Of a stretch of DNA of 64,000 bases, positions 31,163 to 40,132 are shown in pieces. The stretch spans positions 3,564,001-3,628,000 of the forward strand of contig NZ_CP016634.1 in assembly GCF_002741075.1 (NCBI RefSeq), in the 5' to 3' direction. The position numbers and the translations under genes are program-made. The first letter of the stretch is position 1; every line of letters begins with the position of its first letter. Under the pieces are notes generated by a model that was given only the letters and a program-made list of their open reading frames with translations, was not told where the DNA came from and did not search any database. The stretch comes from Pseudomonas putida. Its GTDB lineage: Bacteria > Pseudomonadota > Gammaproteobacteria > Pseudomonadales > Pseudomonadaceae.

Positions 31163-32728
31163 TCAGCGGTTGAAACGTTCTGCCAGGCTGTGCAGGTACT
31201 CGGCCATGCGTTCAAGGTCCTGGCTGATCTGCGCGCCCTGTTTGGCTTGTCCGGCACTCTCGTCGCACAAGTGGGCGATGCGCACGATCTGCTGGTTGAT
31301 GTCCTCGGCGACATGGCTCTGCTGCTCCGAGGCCGTCGCCATTTGCTGGCTCATGCCCGTGATACGGCTGACCGCCTGGACAATACCGGACAGCGCTTGC
31401 TGGACCGCCTCGACGCTGTGCACGCTGTCACGGGAGATCTGCTCGCCGCGATTGGCGGTGGTGACCGCCCGCTCGGCGCCCGAACGCAGCGACGCGATGA
31501 TGTGATGGATTTCGTCGGTGGAGGCCCGGGTGCGCTGGGCCAGGGAGCGCACTTCATCGGCCACGACCGCGAATCCTCGCCCCTGCTCGCCGGCCCGCGC
31601 AGCCTCGATCGCCGCATTGAGTGCCAGCAGGTTGGTCTGCTCGGCGATCGACGTGATCACGTCCACCACGCTGCCGATCGACTGGGTCTGCTCGGCCAGC
31701 GCATTGACCGCCTGGCCGATGTCGTTGACCGCATCGCTCATGCTGCCCATGGCCTTGAGGCTCTGTTGCGCCAGCTCGCTGCCTTGCTGGGCCAGATGGT
31801 CGGCATCACTGGCTGCGTGAGCGGTGCTCTGCACGTTGTGGGTGACCTGCTGGATGGTCGCGGCCATCTGCGCGATGGCGGTGGCCGACTGGTCGGTCTC
31901 GCTGCGCTGGCGATCGAGCATCTGCGCCTGGGCATCGGACAAACCGGCTGACTGCGCGGCCCGCGACTTGACCCCTACACCGGCATCCACCAGTCGGGTC
32001 AGGGCTGTATGCAAGCGCGCCTCCTCACTGATGATGGCCAGATCCAGTTGCCCTTGCAGGCCCGGATTGTCGCTGTAGGTCAAAGCCACCAGCGGGCTGG
32101 TGAAGGCCTTGGGATGCTCAGCCAGGGTCCGGCGGATGGCCTGGTTCTGGCGATGTTCGATCCAGTACCAGGCCCCCAGCATGCTGGCCATCAGCACGCC
32201 CAGCGCCGCGTACTGCGGTAACCAAAGATACGCAGCCGCCGACGCGAGGCCCGCGCCGATCAACGGCAGGCCATGTTGCAGCCCAGAGCCGATGCGTGCC
32301 GCCCAAGGCACTGCCGAACGTGCGCCGCGCAAACGCGCATAAAGCGCCTCGGCGCGGCGAATCTGATCACGGGTCGGGACCGAACGCACCGACTCGTAGC
32401 CGCTGATCCGGCCATTCTCGTAAATGGCCGTGACGTAGGCACTGACCCAATAGAAGTCACCGTTCTTGGCGCGGTTCTTGACCACCCCCATCCAAGGTTT
32501 GCCCTGCTTGATGGTTTCCCACATGTGGCCGAAGACCGAAGGTGGCATGTCGGGGTGGCGCACCAGGTTGTGCGGCTGGCCCACCAGCTCGTCGTAGGTG
32601 AAACCGCTGATGGCCACGAATGCGTCATTGCAATAGGTGATGCGGCTGTTCAGATCGGTGGTGGAGATCAGCCGCTGGTCGGACGGGAAGGTTCTTTCTT
32701 GCTCTGTGACGGGCAAATTCATGCGCAT
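31163..32728 (-). CDS. aer: aerotaxis receptor (PAS-MCP)
   Basis: Aer senses redox state through FAD bound in a PAS domain and signals to CheA/CheW. The 521-residue protein has the PAS domain at about 20-115 ([39 protein letters not shown]), a short hydrophobic hairpin at about 165-200, and a methyl-accepting signalling domain with the conserved tip [20 protein letters not shown]. The start ATG at 32726-32728 has AGGA 7 bases upstream; a second ATG two codons later is possible. Pseudomonads have several Aer paralogues, and which one this is cannot be told here. Confidence 0.93.
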   Translation of the reverse strand: MRMNLPVTEQERTFPSDQRLISTTDLNSRITYCNDAFVAISGFTYDELVGQPHNLVRHPDMPPSVFGHMWETIKQGKPWMGVVKNRAKNGDFYWVSAYVTAIYENGRISGYESVRSVPTRDQIRRAEALYARLRGARSAVPWAARIGSGLQHGLPLIGAGLASAAAYLWLPQYAALGVLMASMLGAWYWIEHRQNQAIRRTLAEHPKAFTSPLVALTYSDNPGLQGQLDLAIISEEARLHTALTRLVDAGVGVKSRAAQSAGLSDAQAQMLDRQRSETDQSATAIAQMAATIQQVTHNVQSTAHAASDADHLAQQGSELAQQSLKAMGSMSDAVNDIGQAVNALAEQTQSIGSVVDVITSIAEQTNLLALNAAIEAARAGEQGRGFAVVADEVRSLAQRTRASTDEIHHIIASLRSGAERAVTTANRGEQISRDSVHSVEAVQQALSGIVQAVSRITGMSQQMATASEQQSHVAEDINQQIVRIAHLCDESAGQAKQGAQISQDLERMAEYLHSLAERFNR

Positions 32729-32865
32729 CTGGCAGTCCTTGCTTTGTGTAGATGATGGGAAATTTCATCAAAGCAAATAGATGTTTAGCAGAACGCCATC
32801 ACTCCAGTCGCATGCCTAGCGGGAAATTTACACAGTCTGACGCAATGTTCTAAAAACGACGTTTT

Positions 32866-33759
32866 CTAACTGACATTCAGTTGCGACTTGAGCAAGTCGC
32901 GGAAGGTCTGGATCAACGGTTCGCGGCTGCGCCCACGGCGGATGATCAACGAAAACGGCGCCTGATAGCCAAAGGTGGCCGGCGACAGGACGCGCAGGTC
33001 GCCCTTGTCGACCCAGGCCTGGGCGTAATGCTCGGGCAGATAACCGATATAGGCCCCGGAGAGAATCAGGATCAACTGCGCCTCCATGCTCTCCACTGTC
33101 GCCGCGCTGTGCTTGAAGCCGTGACGCGCCAACTCCGCCTGGCTCCAGTAACCCCGCCCAACCATCCGTTGCTGGGTGATCACTTCTTCCGGTACCCGAC
33201 GCTCGCCGAACAACGAGTGCCGGCTGCTGCAGTACAGCCAGTGCTGCTCCCGGTACAACGGCTGGTACACCAGGCCGCTCATGCGTGAGGAAAAGGCGCC
33301 GATGGCCAGGTCCAGGCGATTGTCCTGCACCCCCAACTGCAGTTCGTAGGGGCTGGAGACCGACAGATGCAGGTGCACCGCCGGATGTTCCTGACTGTAC
33401 GCGCCGATGGCCTCGGCCAGCGGCAGGGCGCGGTCGCCCACGGTGGAGTCGATCACCCCCAGGTTGAGGGTACCGCGCAGCTCGCCCTTGAGCGCTGCGG
33501 CGTATTGCTCGAAACCATCGAGTTCGGCCAGCAGACGCAAGGTCTCCTGATGGAACAGCTCGCCTTTGCTGGTCAGGCTGAAACCGCCACGGCCTCGGTG
33601 GCATAGGACAATGCCCAAGGCGCTTTCCAACTGGCTCATGTAGGTGCTGATGGCCGACGTGGAAAGGTTCAGCTCACGCTGGGCATTGGCGAAGCCCTGG
33701 TGGCGCACCACGCTGATGAAGATACGCAGCAGTTTCAGGTCGGGCAGTGAAGAAGCCAT
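32866..33759 (-). CDS. gbuR: LysR-family regulator, probable GbuR
   Basis: The 297-residue protein has an N-terminal LysR helix-turn-helix (GFANAQRELNLSTSAISTYM) and a C-terminal substrate-binding domain. It is divergent from gbuA, as gbuR is in P. aeruginosa, where it activates gbuA in response to 4-guanidinobutyrate. The ATG at 33757-33759 (MASSLPDLKLLRIF) is chosen over a GTG ten codons upstream. A perfect 7-8-7 inverted repeat lies just upstream and is a likely operator. The name rests on synteny. Confidence 0.85.
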   Translation of the reverse strand: MASSLPDLKLLRIFISVVRHQGFANAQRELNLSTSAISTYMSQLESALGIVLCHRGRGGFSLTSKGELFHQETLRLLAELDGFEQYAAALKGELRGTLNLGVIDSTVGDRALPLAEAIGAYSQEHPAVHLHLSVSSPYELQLGVQDNRLDLAIGAFSSRMSGLVYQPLYREQHWLYCSSRHSLFGERRVPEEVITQQRMVGRGYWSQAELARHGFKHSAATVESMEAQLILILSGAYIGYLPEHYAQAWVDKGDLRVLSPATFGYQAPFSLIIRRGRSREPLIQTFRDLLKSQLNVS

Positions 33760-33795
33760 GGAGCGACGGTTCCGCAGGGTGGAAATCACCAGAGT

Positions 33796-33817
33796 CTAAC
33801 CCGCTGCGAAGGGTTAG
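33796..33817. promoter_or_regulatory. inverted repeat between gbuR and gbuA (candidate GbuR operator)
   Basis: CTAACCC-N8-GGGTTAG is a perfect dyad 36 bases upstream of gbuR, in the intergenic region shared with gbuA. Its size and position fit a LysR-type binding site. Confidence 0.6.
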
Positions 33818-33984
33818 TTTAGAAAATCCTGAAGTAAGTATTTGTCTGTAGCGATTCCTCCCGCCCACTACCTTGCGCAGACTGAGCCCCAATGTCCCTG
33901 CCCGCCGGCGCCTGCTTGCCTGCCTGGCACGCTGCGGCACAGGTTCGAACAAACAGAACAATCGACCGACTGATGAGGCCCACC

Positions 33985-34935
33985 GTGGAAAAGATTCTCC
34001 ACCAACCACTGGGCGGCAACGAAATGCCGCGTTTCGGCGGCATCGCCACCATGCTCCGTCTCCCCCACCTGCAAAGCGCCGAAGGCCTGGACGCCGCGTT
34101 CATTGGCGTACCGCTGGACATCGGCACCTCGCTGCGTTCGGGCACTCGCTTCGGTCCGCGTCAGATCCGCGCCGAGTCGGTGATGATCCGCCCGTACAAC
34201 ATGGCGACCGGCGCCGCCCCGTTCGACTCGCTGTCGGTCGCCGACATCGGTGACGTGGCGATCAACACCTTCAACCTGCTCGACGCCGTGCGCATCATCG
34301 AAGAAGCCTACGACGAAATCCTCGAGCACAACATCATTCCCCTGACCCTCGGTGGCGACCACACCATCACCCTGCCGATCCTGCGCGCGCTGCACAAAAA
34401 GCACGGCAAGATCGGCCTGGTGCATATCGACGCCCACGCCGACGTCAACGATCATATGTTCGGTGAGAAGATCGCCCACGGCACCACCTTCCGCCGTGCG
34501 GTGGAAGAAGGTCTGCTCGACTGCGACCGCGTCGTCCAGATCGGCCTGCGCGCCCAGGGCTACACCGCCGATGATTTCAACTGGAGCCGCCGCCAGGGCT
34601 TCCGCGTCGTGCAGGCCGAAGAGTGCTGGCACAAGTCGCTGGAGCCACTGATGGCCGAAGTGCGCGAGAAGGTCGGTGGCGGCCCAGTCTACCTGTCGTT
34701 CGACATCGACGGCATCGACCCGGCCTGGGCCCCAGGCACCGGTACCCCGGAGATCGGTGGCCTGACCACCATCCAGGCGATGGAGATCATCCGTGGCTGC
34801 CACGGCCTGGACCTGATCGGCTGCGACCTGGTCGAGGTCTCGCCGCCCTACGACACCACCGGCAACACCTCGCTGCTCGGCGCGAACCTGCTGTTCGAGA
34901 TGCTCTGCGTGCTGCCGGGCGTGGTACGCCGCTGA
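33985..34935 (+). CDS. gbuA: guanidinobutyrase (ureohydrolase)
   Basis: GbuA hydrolyses 4-guanidinobutyrate to 4-aminobutyrate and urea, in arginine catabolism by the transaminase or decarboxylase routes. The manganese motifs of the arginase/agmatinase family are all present: LGGDHTITLP, HIDAHADVND and SFDIDGIDPAWAPGTGTPE. The sequence closely follows P. aeruginosa GbuA as I remember it, including HQPLGGNEMPRFGG. I place the start at GTG 33985 (316 aa) because GAGG lies 6 bases before it; ATG 33973 has no ribosome site. Similar genes are often annotated speB (agmatinase). The divergent LysR gene and the downstream symporter support GbuA. Confidence 0.9.
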   Translation: MEKILHQPLGGNEMPRFGGIATMLRLPHLQSAEGLDAAFIGVPLDIGTSLRSGTRFGPRQIRAESVMIRPYNMATGAAPFDSLSVADIGDVAINTFNLLDAVRIIEEAYDEILEHNIIPLTLGGDHTITLPILRALHKKHGKIGLVHIDAHADVNDHMFGEKIAHGTTFRRAVEEGLLDCDRVVQIGLRAQGYTADDFNWSRRQGFRVVQAEECWHKSLEPLMAEVREKVGGGPVYLSFDIDGIDPAWAPGTGTPEIGGLTTIQAMEIIRGCHGLDLIGCDLVEVSPPYDTTGNTSLLGANLLFEMLCVLPGVVRR

Positions 34936-34949
34936 GCGAGTAGTCACAC

Positions 34950-35046
34950 ACCTGTGTAGGTGCAAGCTTGCCCTGCGATGACGATGGCATGACCGGCCAT
35001 GCAGTCCACCGGACCGTGATCGCAGGACACGCCGCCCCCACACAGG
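34950..35046. repeat. imperfect long inverted repeat between gbuA and the symporter
   Basis: An arm with CCTGTGTAGGTGCAAGC (34951-34981) is mirrored at about 35018-35046 (ending CCCCCACACAGG). Between them is a small GCATG/CATGC hairpin. It differs from the GCGGGTAAACCCGC REP family but resembles other pseudomonad REP classes. Confidence 0.65.
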
Positions 35047-35182
35047 ATGTGAACGCAACACCTGCGGCAGGAGCCATTAGGAAGGGCCATTGAGGCCCGC
35101 CAACACAAGACAAGACCGCCGGGCGCCATGAACCGCTCGGACAGTCGATCTCGCCATAATAAAGATAATCGGGAGCCCCCCA

Positions 35183-36562
35183 ATGGCCTTGGACATCATC
35201 GTTGTACTGATCTATGCCGCCGGCATGCTCGGCCTCGGCTGGTATGGAATGCGCCGCGCGAAAACCCATGAAGACTACCTGGTGGCAGGGCGCAACCTCG
35301 GCCCTACCCTGTACATGGGCACCATGGCCACCACCGTGCTGGGCGGCGCGTCCACCGTCGGCACCGTGCGCCTGGGCTACGTGCACGGCATCTCCGGCTT
35401 CTGGCTGTGCGCCGCCCTGGGCCTGGGGATCATCGCCCTCAACCTGTTCCTGGCAAAGCCGCTGCTGCGCCTGAAGATCTTCACCGTCACCCAGGTGCTG
35501 GAGCGCCGCTACAACCCGATGGCTCGCCAAGCCAGTGCAGCGATCATGCTCGCCTACGCCCTGATGATCGCGGTCACCTCGACCCTGGCCATGGGCACCG
35601 TGCTGCAGGTGCTGCTGGATGTACCGTTCTGGATGGCACTGCTGTTCGGCGGTGGCGTGGTGGTGGTGTACTCGACCATCGGCGGCATGTGGTCGCTGAC
35701 CCTGACCGACATCGTCCAATTCGTCATCAAGACCGTGGGCCTGATGTTCATCCTGCTGCCGATCTGCCTGTACAAGGCCGGTGGCTGGAACACCCTGGTA
35801 GCCAAGCTGCCGGCGGCCAGCTTCAGCTGGACCACCATCGGCTGGGACACCATCATTACCTACTTCCTGATCTACTTCTTCGGCATCCTCATCGGCCAAG
35901 ATATCTGGCAGCGGGTGTTCACCGCCCGTGACGAGAAGGTCTGCCAGCGCGCCGGTACCGTCGCCGGTGTCTACTGCGTGCTGTACGGCCTGGCGTGCGC
36001 CCTGATCGGCATGGCTGCCCACGTGTTGCTGCCTGACCTGGCCAACCCGAACAACGCCTTTGCCGAAATGATCAAAGGTCAATTGCCCGAGGGTATCCGT
36101 GGCCTGCTGATGGCCGCGGCCCTGGCGGCGATGATGTCCACCGCCAGCGCAGGCCTGTTGGCCGCCTCGACCACCCTGACCGAAGACCTGCTGCCCAAAC
36201 TGCGTGGCGGCAAGCAGTCGAGCCTGGGCGTGAACCGCCTGTTCACCCTGATCACCGGTCTGGTGGTACTGGGCATCGCCCTGGCGGTGAACGATGTGAT
36301 CAGCGCCCTGACCCTGGCCTACAACCTGCTGGTCGGCGGCATGCTGATCCCACTGATCGGTGCGATTTTCTGGAAGCGCGCCACCACCGCCGGCGCCATC
36401 ACCAGCATGTCGCTGGGCTTCGTCACCGCACTGCTCTTCATGTTCAAGGATGGTCTGGACGCCAACTCGCCGATCTACTACAGCCTGGCGATCGGCCTGG
36501 TGAGCTTCGTGGTGGTCAGCCTGCTGTCGCGCCGCTCTGTGGCAACCGTCAACCTGGCGTGA
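35183..36562 (+). CDS. sodium:solute symporter family protein
   Basis: This 459-residue SSS-family transporter has about 13 hydrophobic segments. The N terminus ALDIIVVLIYAAGMLGLG, the GRNLGPTLYMGTMATTVLGG region and the STIGGMWSLTLTDIVQF segment are typical. It imports an organic solute with sodium. Placed downstream of gbuA, as PA1418 is near gbuA in P. aeruginosa, it may carry guanidinobutyrate or a related amine; this is inferred from context only. The ribosome site is GGGAG. Confidence 0.9.
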   Translation: MALDIIVVLIYAAGMLGLGWYGMRRAKTHEDYLVAGRNLGPTLYMGTMATTVLGGASTVGTVRLGYVHGISGFWLCAALGLGIIALNLFLAKPLLRLKIFTVTQVLERRYNPMARQASAAIMLAYALMIAVTSTLAMGTVLQVLLDVPFWMALLFGGGVVVVYSTIGGMWSLTLTDIVQFVIKTVGLMFILLPICLYKAGGWNTLVAKLPAASFSWTTIGWDTIITYFLIYFFGILIGQDIWQRVFTARDEKVCQRAGTVAGVYCVLYGLACALIGMAAHVLLPDLANPNNAFAEMIKGQLPEGIRGLLMAAALAAMMSTASAGLLAASTTLTEDLLPKLRGGKQSSLGVNRLFTLITGLVVLGIALAVNDVISALTLAYNLLVGGMLIPLIGAIFWKRATTAGAITSMSLGFVTALLFMFKDGLDANSPIYYSLAIGLVSFVVVSLLSRRSVATVNLA

Positions 36563-36610
36563 TGTAAAGTGAACACTTGGCGCCCCGACGGGCGCCAGGC
36601 AGGAAAAAAG

Positions 36611-36645
36611 AAAGGCCGCGGCATCGTGAGATGCGGCGGCCTTTT
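36611..36645 (-). terminator. strong terminator of the PA1414-like transcript
   Basis: AAAGGCCGC (36611-36619) pairs with GCGGCCTTT (36636-36644), and an inner GCATC/GATGC stem with a GTGA loop continues it. On the minus strand it runs into TTTCTTTTTTCC. It lies 5 bases past the stop codon of the mini-gene at 36650-36778, and could also stop plus-strand transcripts from the symporter. Confidence 0.9.
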
Positions 36646-36649
36646 CGTT

Positions 36650-36778
36650 TCAGCGACGACGCGGTTGGCGCTTGCGCTGCTCTTCGTCGGTTGGGATCGG
36701 TACCGGCTGCAGCGGAGGTGGGAGCAAGCCCAGGGCGACGGCGAGGTCGTGGAGCCAGTTGTACATTCGCTTGTTCAT
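36650..36778 (-). CDS. PA1414-family mini-protein, 42 aa (possible sRNA host)
   Basis: The minus strand encodes MNKRMYNWLHDLAVALGLLP, then a proline-rich stretch and a basic end (KRQPRRR). I recognise this as the PA1414 family, a short protein conserved across Pseudomonas. The start ATG at 36776-36778 has GAAGGGGG 5 bases upstream. In P. aeruginosa the PA1414 transcript is, as I recall, the low-oxygen-induced regulatory RNA SicX. Here the transcript would run from a TATTAT -10 element at 36836-36841 to the strong terminator, roughly 215-220 nt, with an Anr box upstream. Neighbouring symporter and LysR genes match PA1418 and PA1413. The protein has no membrane span. Confidence 0.85.
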   Translation of the reverse strand: MNKRMYNWLHDLAVALGLLPPPLQPVPIPTDEEQRKRQPRRR

Positions 36779-36835
36779 AATGCCCCCTTCACGGGTCAGC
36801 CTCACGGCGATTCAGTCCTTCGATGTTCCATACAG

Positions 36836-36841
36836 ATAATA
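36836..36841 (-). promoter_or_regulatory. -10 element of the PA1414-like gene
   Basis: The minus strand reads TATTAT about 60 bases upstream of the mini-gene ATG. No -35 match is seen at the proper spacing, which fits activator dependence. The centre lies about 61 bases from the centre of the Anr box, putting that box near -71. Confidence 0.55.
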
Positions 36842-36892
36842 GCCCGATGTCCTACATCGCGCATGCCTCTGCTCCTACAGATAGGGGCGAGT

Positions 36893-36906
36893 TTGACGCG
36901 GATCAA
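36893..36906 (-). promoter_or_regulatory. Anr/FNR box
   Basis: The minus strand reads TTGAT-CCGC-GTCAA, a nine-of-ten match to the Anr consensus TTGAT-N4-ATCAA. It overlaps the last codons of the LysR gene and stands upstream of the PA1414-like mini-gene, at a class I distance from the -10 element. Oxygen-limited induction by Anr is expected. Confidence 0.75.
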
Positions 36907-37796
36907 GCGGAAATGGCACTTGCCGACCGTCGGTCAATTGTTTCCCCTTGTTGCACATCGATCCACGCCTGCAGGTTGGCCCCCAGCATGCCCTGGCGCC
37001 ACATCAGCCAGGTGACCGCATGATCGAACGGCGCCTGCAAACGGTGCGCCTGCACCTGGTCACGTCCAGGAAGGGTGTCGAGCATGGACTGGGCCATCAA
37101 TGCCACCCCTGCGCCGGCGATCACACAGGCCAGCATGCTCTGGTACGACTCGATCTCCATCACTCGCCCCATGGGCGTGTGGTCGTGGGCATACCAGGCT
37201 TCCAGACGCATCCGGTAGGAGCACCCTTGACGGAAGGTGAACACCGCACGCCCGGCGACGTCCCGCGCGCTGCGCACCGGCGGATGCTCCGGGCGGGTGA
37301 TCAGCACCAGCACCTCCTCGCACAACGGCACGCCATCGAGCCCGGCCAGGCTCAGCGGGCCGTCCACCAGCGCTGCATCGAGTCGATGGGCCAGCAATCC
37401 TTCCAGCAATTCGCCACTGGGTGCGGCCTGCACTTGCAGATTCACCGCAGGGTAGGCCTGGTGATAACGCGCCAGCAGTGGCGGCAGATGCGTCGCCGCG
37501 GTGCTGTACATGGTGCCGAGCACGAAGTCGCCGGCCGGTTGGCCACCTTGCACCGCAGCGATCGCCTCATCGCGCAAGGTCGACAGGCGATTGGCGTAGT
37601 CCAGCAGGACTTTACCTGCCGGGGACAGTTGCAGGCGCTGGCGCTCACGCACGAACAATTCCACCCCCAGTTGCTCCTCCAACTGACGCAATCGCGTCGA
37701 CAGGTTCGATGGCACCCGGTGCAAACGCTCGGCGGCACGCGTGACCGACCCCTCCTCGGCCACAGCCTGGAAGATGCGCAGTTGGCTGAACTCCAC
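36903..37796 (-). CDS. LysR-family regulator (PA1413-like position)
   Basis: This 297-residue regulator begins (M)EFSQLRIFQAVAEEGSVTRA with the LysR helix-turn-helix at about residues 15-45 and an effector domain after it. GTG at 37794-37796 is chosen because GGAG lies 6 bases before it; TTG four codons upstream has no ribosome site. It is divergent from the YbfB-like transporter, and two overlapping dyads lie between them, so that gene is the probable target. The 3' end overlaps the Anr box. Confidence 0.9.
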   Translation of the reverse strand: MEFSQLRIFQAVAEEGSVTRAAERLHRVPSNLSTRLRQLEEQLGVELFVRERQRLQLSPAGKVLLDYANRLSTLRDEAIAAVQGGQPAGDFVLGTMYSTAATHLPPLLARYHQAYPAVNLQVQAAPSGELLEGLLAHRLDAALVDGPLSLAGLDGVPLCEEVLVLITRPEHPPVRSARDVAGRAVFTFRQGCSYRMRLEAWYAHDHTPMGRVMEIESYQSMLACVIAGAGVALMAQSMLDTLPGRDQVQAHRLQAPFDHAVTWLMWRQGMLGANLQAWIDVQQGETIDRRSASAISA

Positions 37797-37812
37797 AATG
37801 TTCTCCAAAACA

Positions 37813-37847
37813 GAATAACTTGATCATCATTATTCAATTTTATTGAA
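37813..37847. promoter_or_regulatory. overlapping dyads between LysR gene and MFS gene
   Basis: GAATAA-N11-TTATTC (37813-37835) overlaps TTCAAT-TTT-ATTGAA (37833-37847). Both have the T-N11-A form of LysR sites and lie in the 105-base divergent region in AT-rich DNA. Confidence 0.5.
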
Positions 37848-37901
37848 AGTCAATCCTCACTAACCTGCCCCCATCACTTTCGCCTGGCAGGAGAGGCCGC
37901 C

Positions 37902-39074
37902 ATGTCACCCTTCGTACAACTGCTGGCCAGCGCCGTGGCCTTGATGATGGCCATGGGCATCGGCCGCTTTGCCCTCACCTCGCAGTTGCCGCGCCTGATT
38001 GCCGAAGGTCAGCTCGACCTGACCGCAGGCGGCCTAGTCGCGGCGGCCAATTACCTGGGCTACTTTCTTGGCGCTGTCGATGGCATGTTCGCCCGTCAGC
38101 CGAGCCAAGTTCGCCTGCGTCTGCATGCCGGTCTCTGCCTGTGCGTATTGCTGACTCTCGCCTCCTGGGCGGCCGATGGTTTCTGGAGCCATGCGCTGCT
38201 GCGCTTTGGCACCGGTGTGGCCAGTGCCTGGGTGCTTGTGATGATCACCAGCCTCAGCCAACAACTGGCCGCCGCACACGGCCGCGCTCGCCTCGGCGCC
38301 CTGGTGTTCGCCGGGCCTGGCATGGGTATCGCCGTGACCGGTTTGCTGGCACTGGGAGCACACCTGCTGGGCCTGGACTCCGCGGCCCTGTGGTTGGTCT
38401 ATGCGGTAGCTGCGTTGGCCATGCTGTTGGCCGTATTGCCCTGGCTGCCGCAGCCAATGGCCACCAGCGTGCCGCCGAGTGCGACCGACAGCGCCGCCGC
38501 CCGCGCCACCGGGATCGGGCGGCTGGGCGTGATCTACGCCCTGTACGGCATCGGCTACATCCTGCCCGCCACCTTTCTGTCGCAGATGGCCAGCCATCAG
38601 TTTCAGGGGCATTGGGCGGCCGATCTGTTCTGGCCGGCGTTCGGCCTGGCGGCAGCGTTGGGCGTGATGCTGGTCGGTCTGCGCCGTCCCGGCCGGACAT
38701 CCGCCTGGCTGAGCGCGACCTTGTGGCTGCAAGGCCTGGGTGTGCTGGCGTGCTTGCTGGGCGATGGGCTGGGTCTGGCCTTGGGCGTCGTGCTGTGTGG
38801 TGCGCCGTTCCTGGCCTGCATGCAGCTTGTGATGCAACGTTCGCGGGAGCTGGCGCCCCATGCCACCCAACGTAATGCCGGCCTGTTGACCGCCTGTTTC
38901 GCCGCAGGCCAGCTCAGCGGCCCCCTTCTGGCAGCCGTGAGCAATCACTACTGGGGCGGGTTGCAGCCTGCCTTGTTACTGGCCGCAGGCGGGCTGGGGC
39001 TGGCCGGCCTGTTGGCACTGACCGGCATTGGCGCTGTGCACGCCAGCCCGGCCAATGCCTGCCCCTCATCTTGA
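37902..39074 (+). CDS. YbfB/YjiJ-family MFS transporter
   Basis: This 390-residue membrane protein has about 12 spans. The opening MSPFVQLLASAVALMMAMGI with the following GRFALT segment, and LVAAANYLGYFLGA, are typical of the YbfB/YjiJ family of major facilitators, whose substrates are unknown. The ribosome site AGGAGAGG is good. It is divergent from a LysR gene, which suggests induction by its substrate. It ends about 25 bases before the convergent EamA gene. Confidence 0.9.
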   Translation: MSPFVQLLASAVALMMAMGIGRFALTSQLPRLIAEGQLDLTAGGLVAAANYLGYFLGAVDGMFARQPSQVRLRLHAGLCLCVLLTLASWAADGFWSHALLRFGTGVASAWVLVMITSLSQQLAAAHGRARLGALVFAGPGMGIAVTGLLALGAHLLGLDSAALWLVYAVAALAMLLAVLPWLPQPMATSVPPSATDSAAARATGIGRLGVIYALYGIGYILPATFLSQMASHQFQGHWAADLFWPAFGLAAALGVMLVGLRRPGRTSAWLSATLWLQGLGVLACLLGDGLGLALGVVLCGAPFLACMQLVMQRSRELAPHATQRNAGLLTACFAAGQLSGPLLAAVSNHYWGGLQPALLLAAGGLGLAGLLALTGIGAVHASPANACPSS

Positions 39075-39099
39075 GGGCCCTTGAGGGCATGGGGTGCGC

Positions 39100-40026
39100 T
39101 CAGCCCACCAGCCTGCGCAATTGCTTGCGCACCCACCGTTCCGCGCTGACCAGGATGACCCCGCCCAACACCATCAACGCGCCCAATACGAAGTTCAGGC
39201 TCAATGGCTCGTCCAGCAACAGCACGCCAAAGGTCACGCCGAACAGCGGTGTGATGAACGAGAACACGGCCAGGTTGGACGCCAGGTACTTTCGCAGCAA
39301 CCAAAACCAGGTCAGATAACTGACGAAGGACACCACGACGGCCTGGAACAGCACGCTACCCACAGCCAGCGGTGTGAATGAGACCTTGCCGATCTGGCCG
39401 CTGACCAGCGCAATCAGCAGCAACCCGACAAAGCCCACCAACAACTGGTAGAACAGCGTGAGATCGACCGGGGCTTCCGACAGCCGTGACCCACGCACCA
39501 CCACGGTGGTCGCGCCCCAAGCCAAGCCCGCCAGCACGCCCAGCGCGTCTCCGAGCAACATGCGCCCATCGAGTTGGTTCAGCGACATCCCGCCAGCGAA
39601 TGCCGTGGCGATCCCGGCGAAGGCCAACAGGATGCCCAACCACTGCAACAGCCGCAGGCGCTCGCTTGGCAATGTAAAGTGCAGCCCCAGGGCCGTGAAC
39701 ACTGGCGCGGTGTAGAGAAACACCGACATGTGCGCCGCCGACGTCAGTTTCAGCCCCTCGGCGATGAACAGGAACTCCAGGCCAAACAACCCACCGGCCA
39801 GCAAGCCCGCCCGCCAGGTGCTGCCTACCATGGACCACCCGCCCCGCCAGCAGACCAGAAGCCCCACCAGCACCGCGGCGATACCGGAACGCAGCGCAGC
39901 CTGCATCACCGGCGCGATCTCGCTGGCAGCCCATTTGATCAATACCTGCTGGCTACCCCAGATCAGGCACAGCCCCAACATGACCTGCAACGCAAAAGCA
40001 TCGGGGTTCTTGCGAGCCGCGCTCAT
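39100..40026 (-). CDS. DMT/EamA-family transporter
   Basis: The 308-residue protein has ten hydrophobic segments in two EamA repeats (first about residues 15-145, second about 160-295), each with the usual glycine-rich pattern (GLAWGATTVVVRGS begins the second half). Members export amino acids or other metabolites. No substrate can be named. It stands alone and is convergent with the MFS gene. Confidence 0.9.
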   Translation of the reverse strand: MSAARKNPDAFALQVMLGLCLIWGSQQVLIKWAASEIAPVMQAALRSGIAAVLVGLLVCWRGGWSMVGSTWRAGLLAGGLFGLEFLFIAEGLKLTSAAHMSVFLYTAPVFTALGLHFTLPSERLRLLQWLGILLAFAGIATAFAGGMSLNQLDGRMLLGDALGVLAGLAWGATTVVVRGSRLSEAPVDLTLFYQLLVGFVGLLLIALVSGQIGKVSFTPLAVGSVLFQAVVVSFVSYLTWFWLLRKYLASNLAVFSFITPLFGVTFGVLLLDEPLSLNFVLGALMVLGGVILVSAERWVRKQLRRLVG

Positions 40027-40132
40027 GGGCGGCCCCCGTGGTCTATCGATGGCATGGGCGAGGTCCGTTCTCTGGTAAATGAGTACCGATTATCGGGTTT
40101 GCCGGGGTGCCCATGCCAGTCTCAAAACGACC

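Noticed and set aside
32828..33604. A frame of 258 codons on the same strand as gbuR, overlapping it
   Set aside because: It is an alternative frame of gbuR, has no start context, and the LysR motifs are in the other frame.
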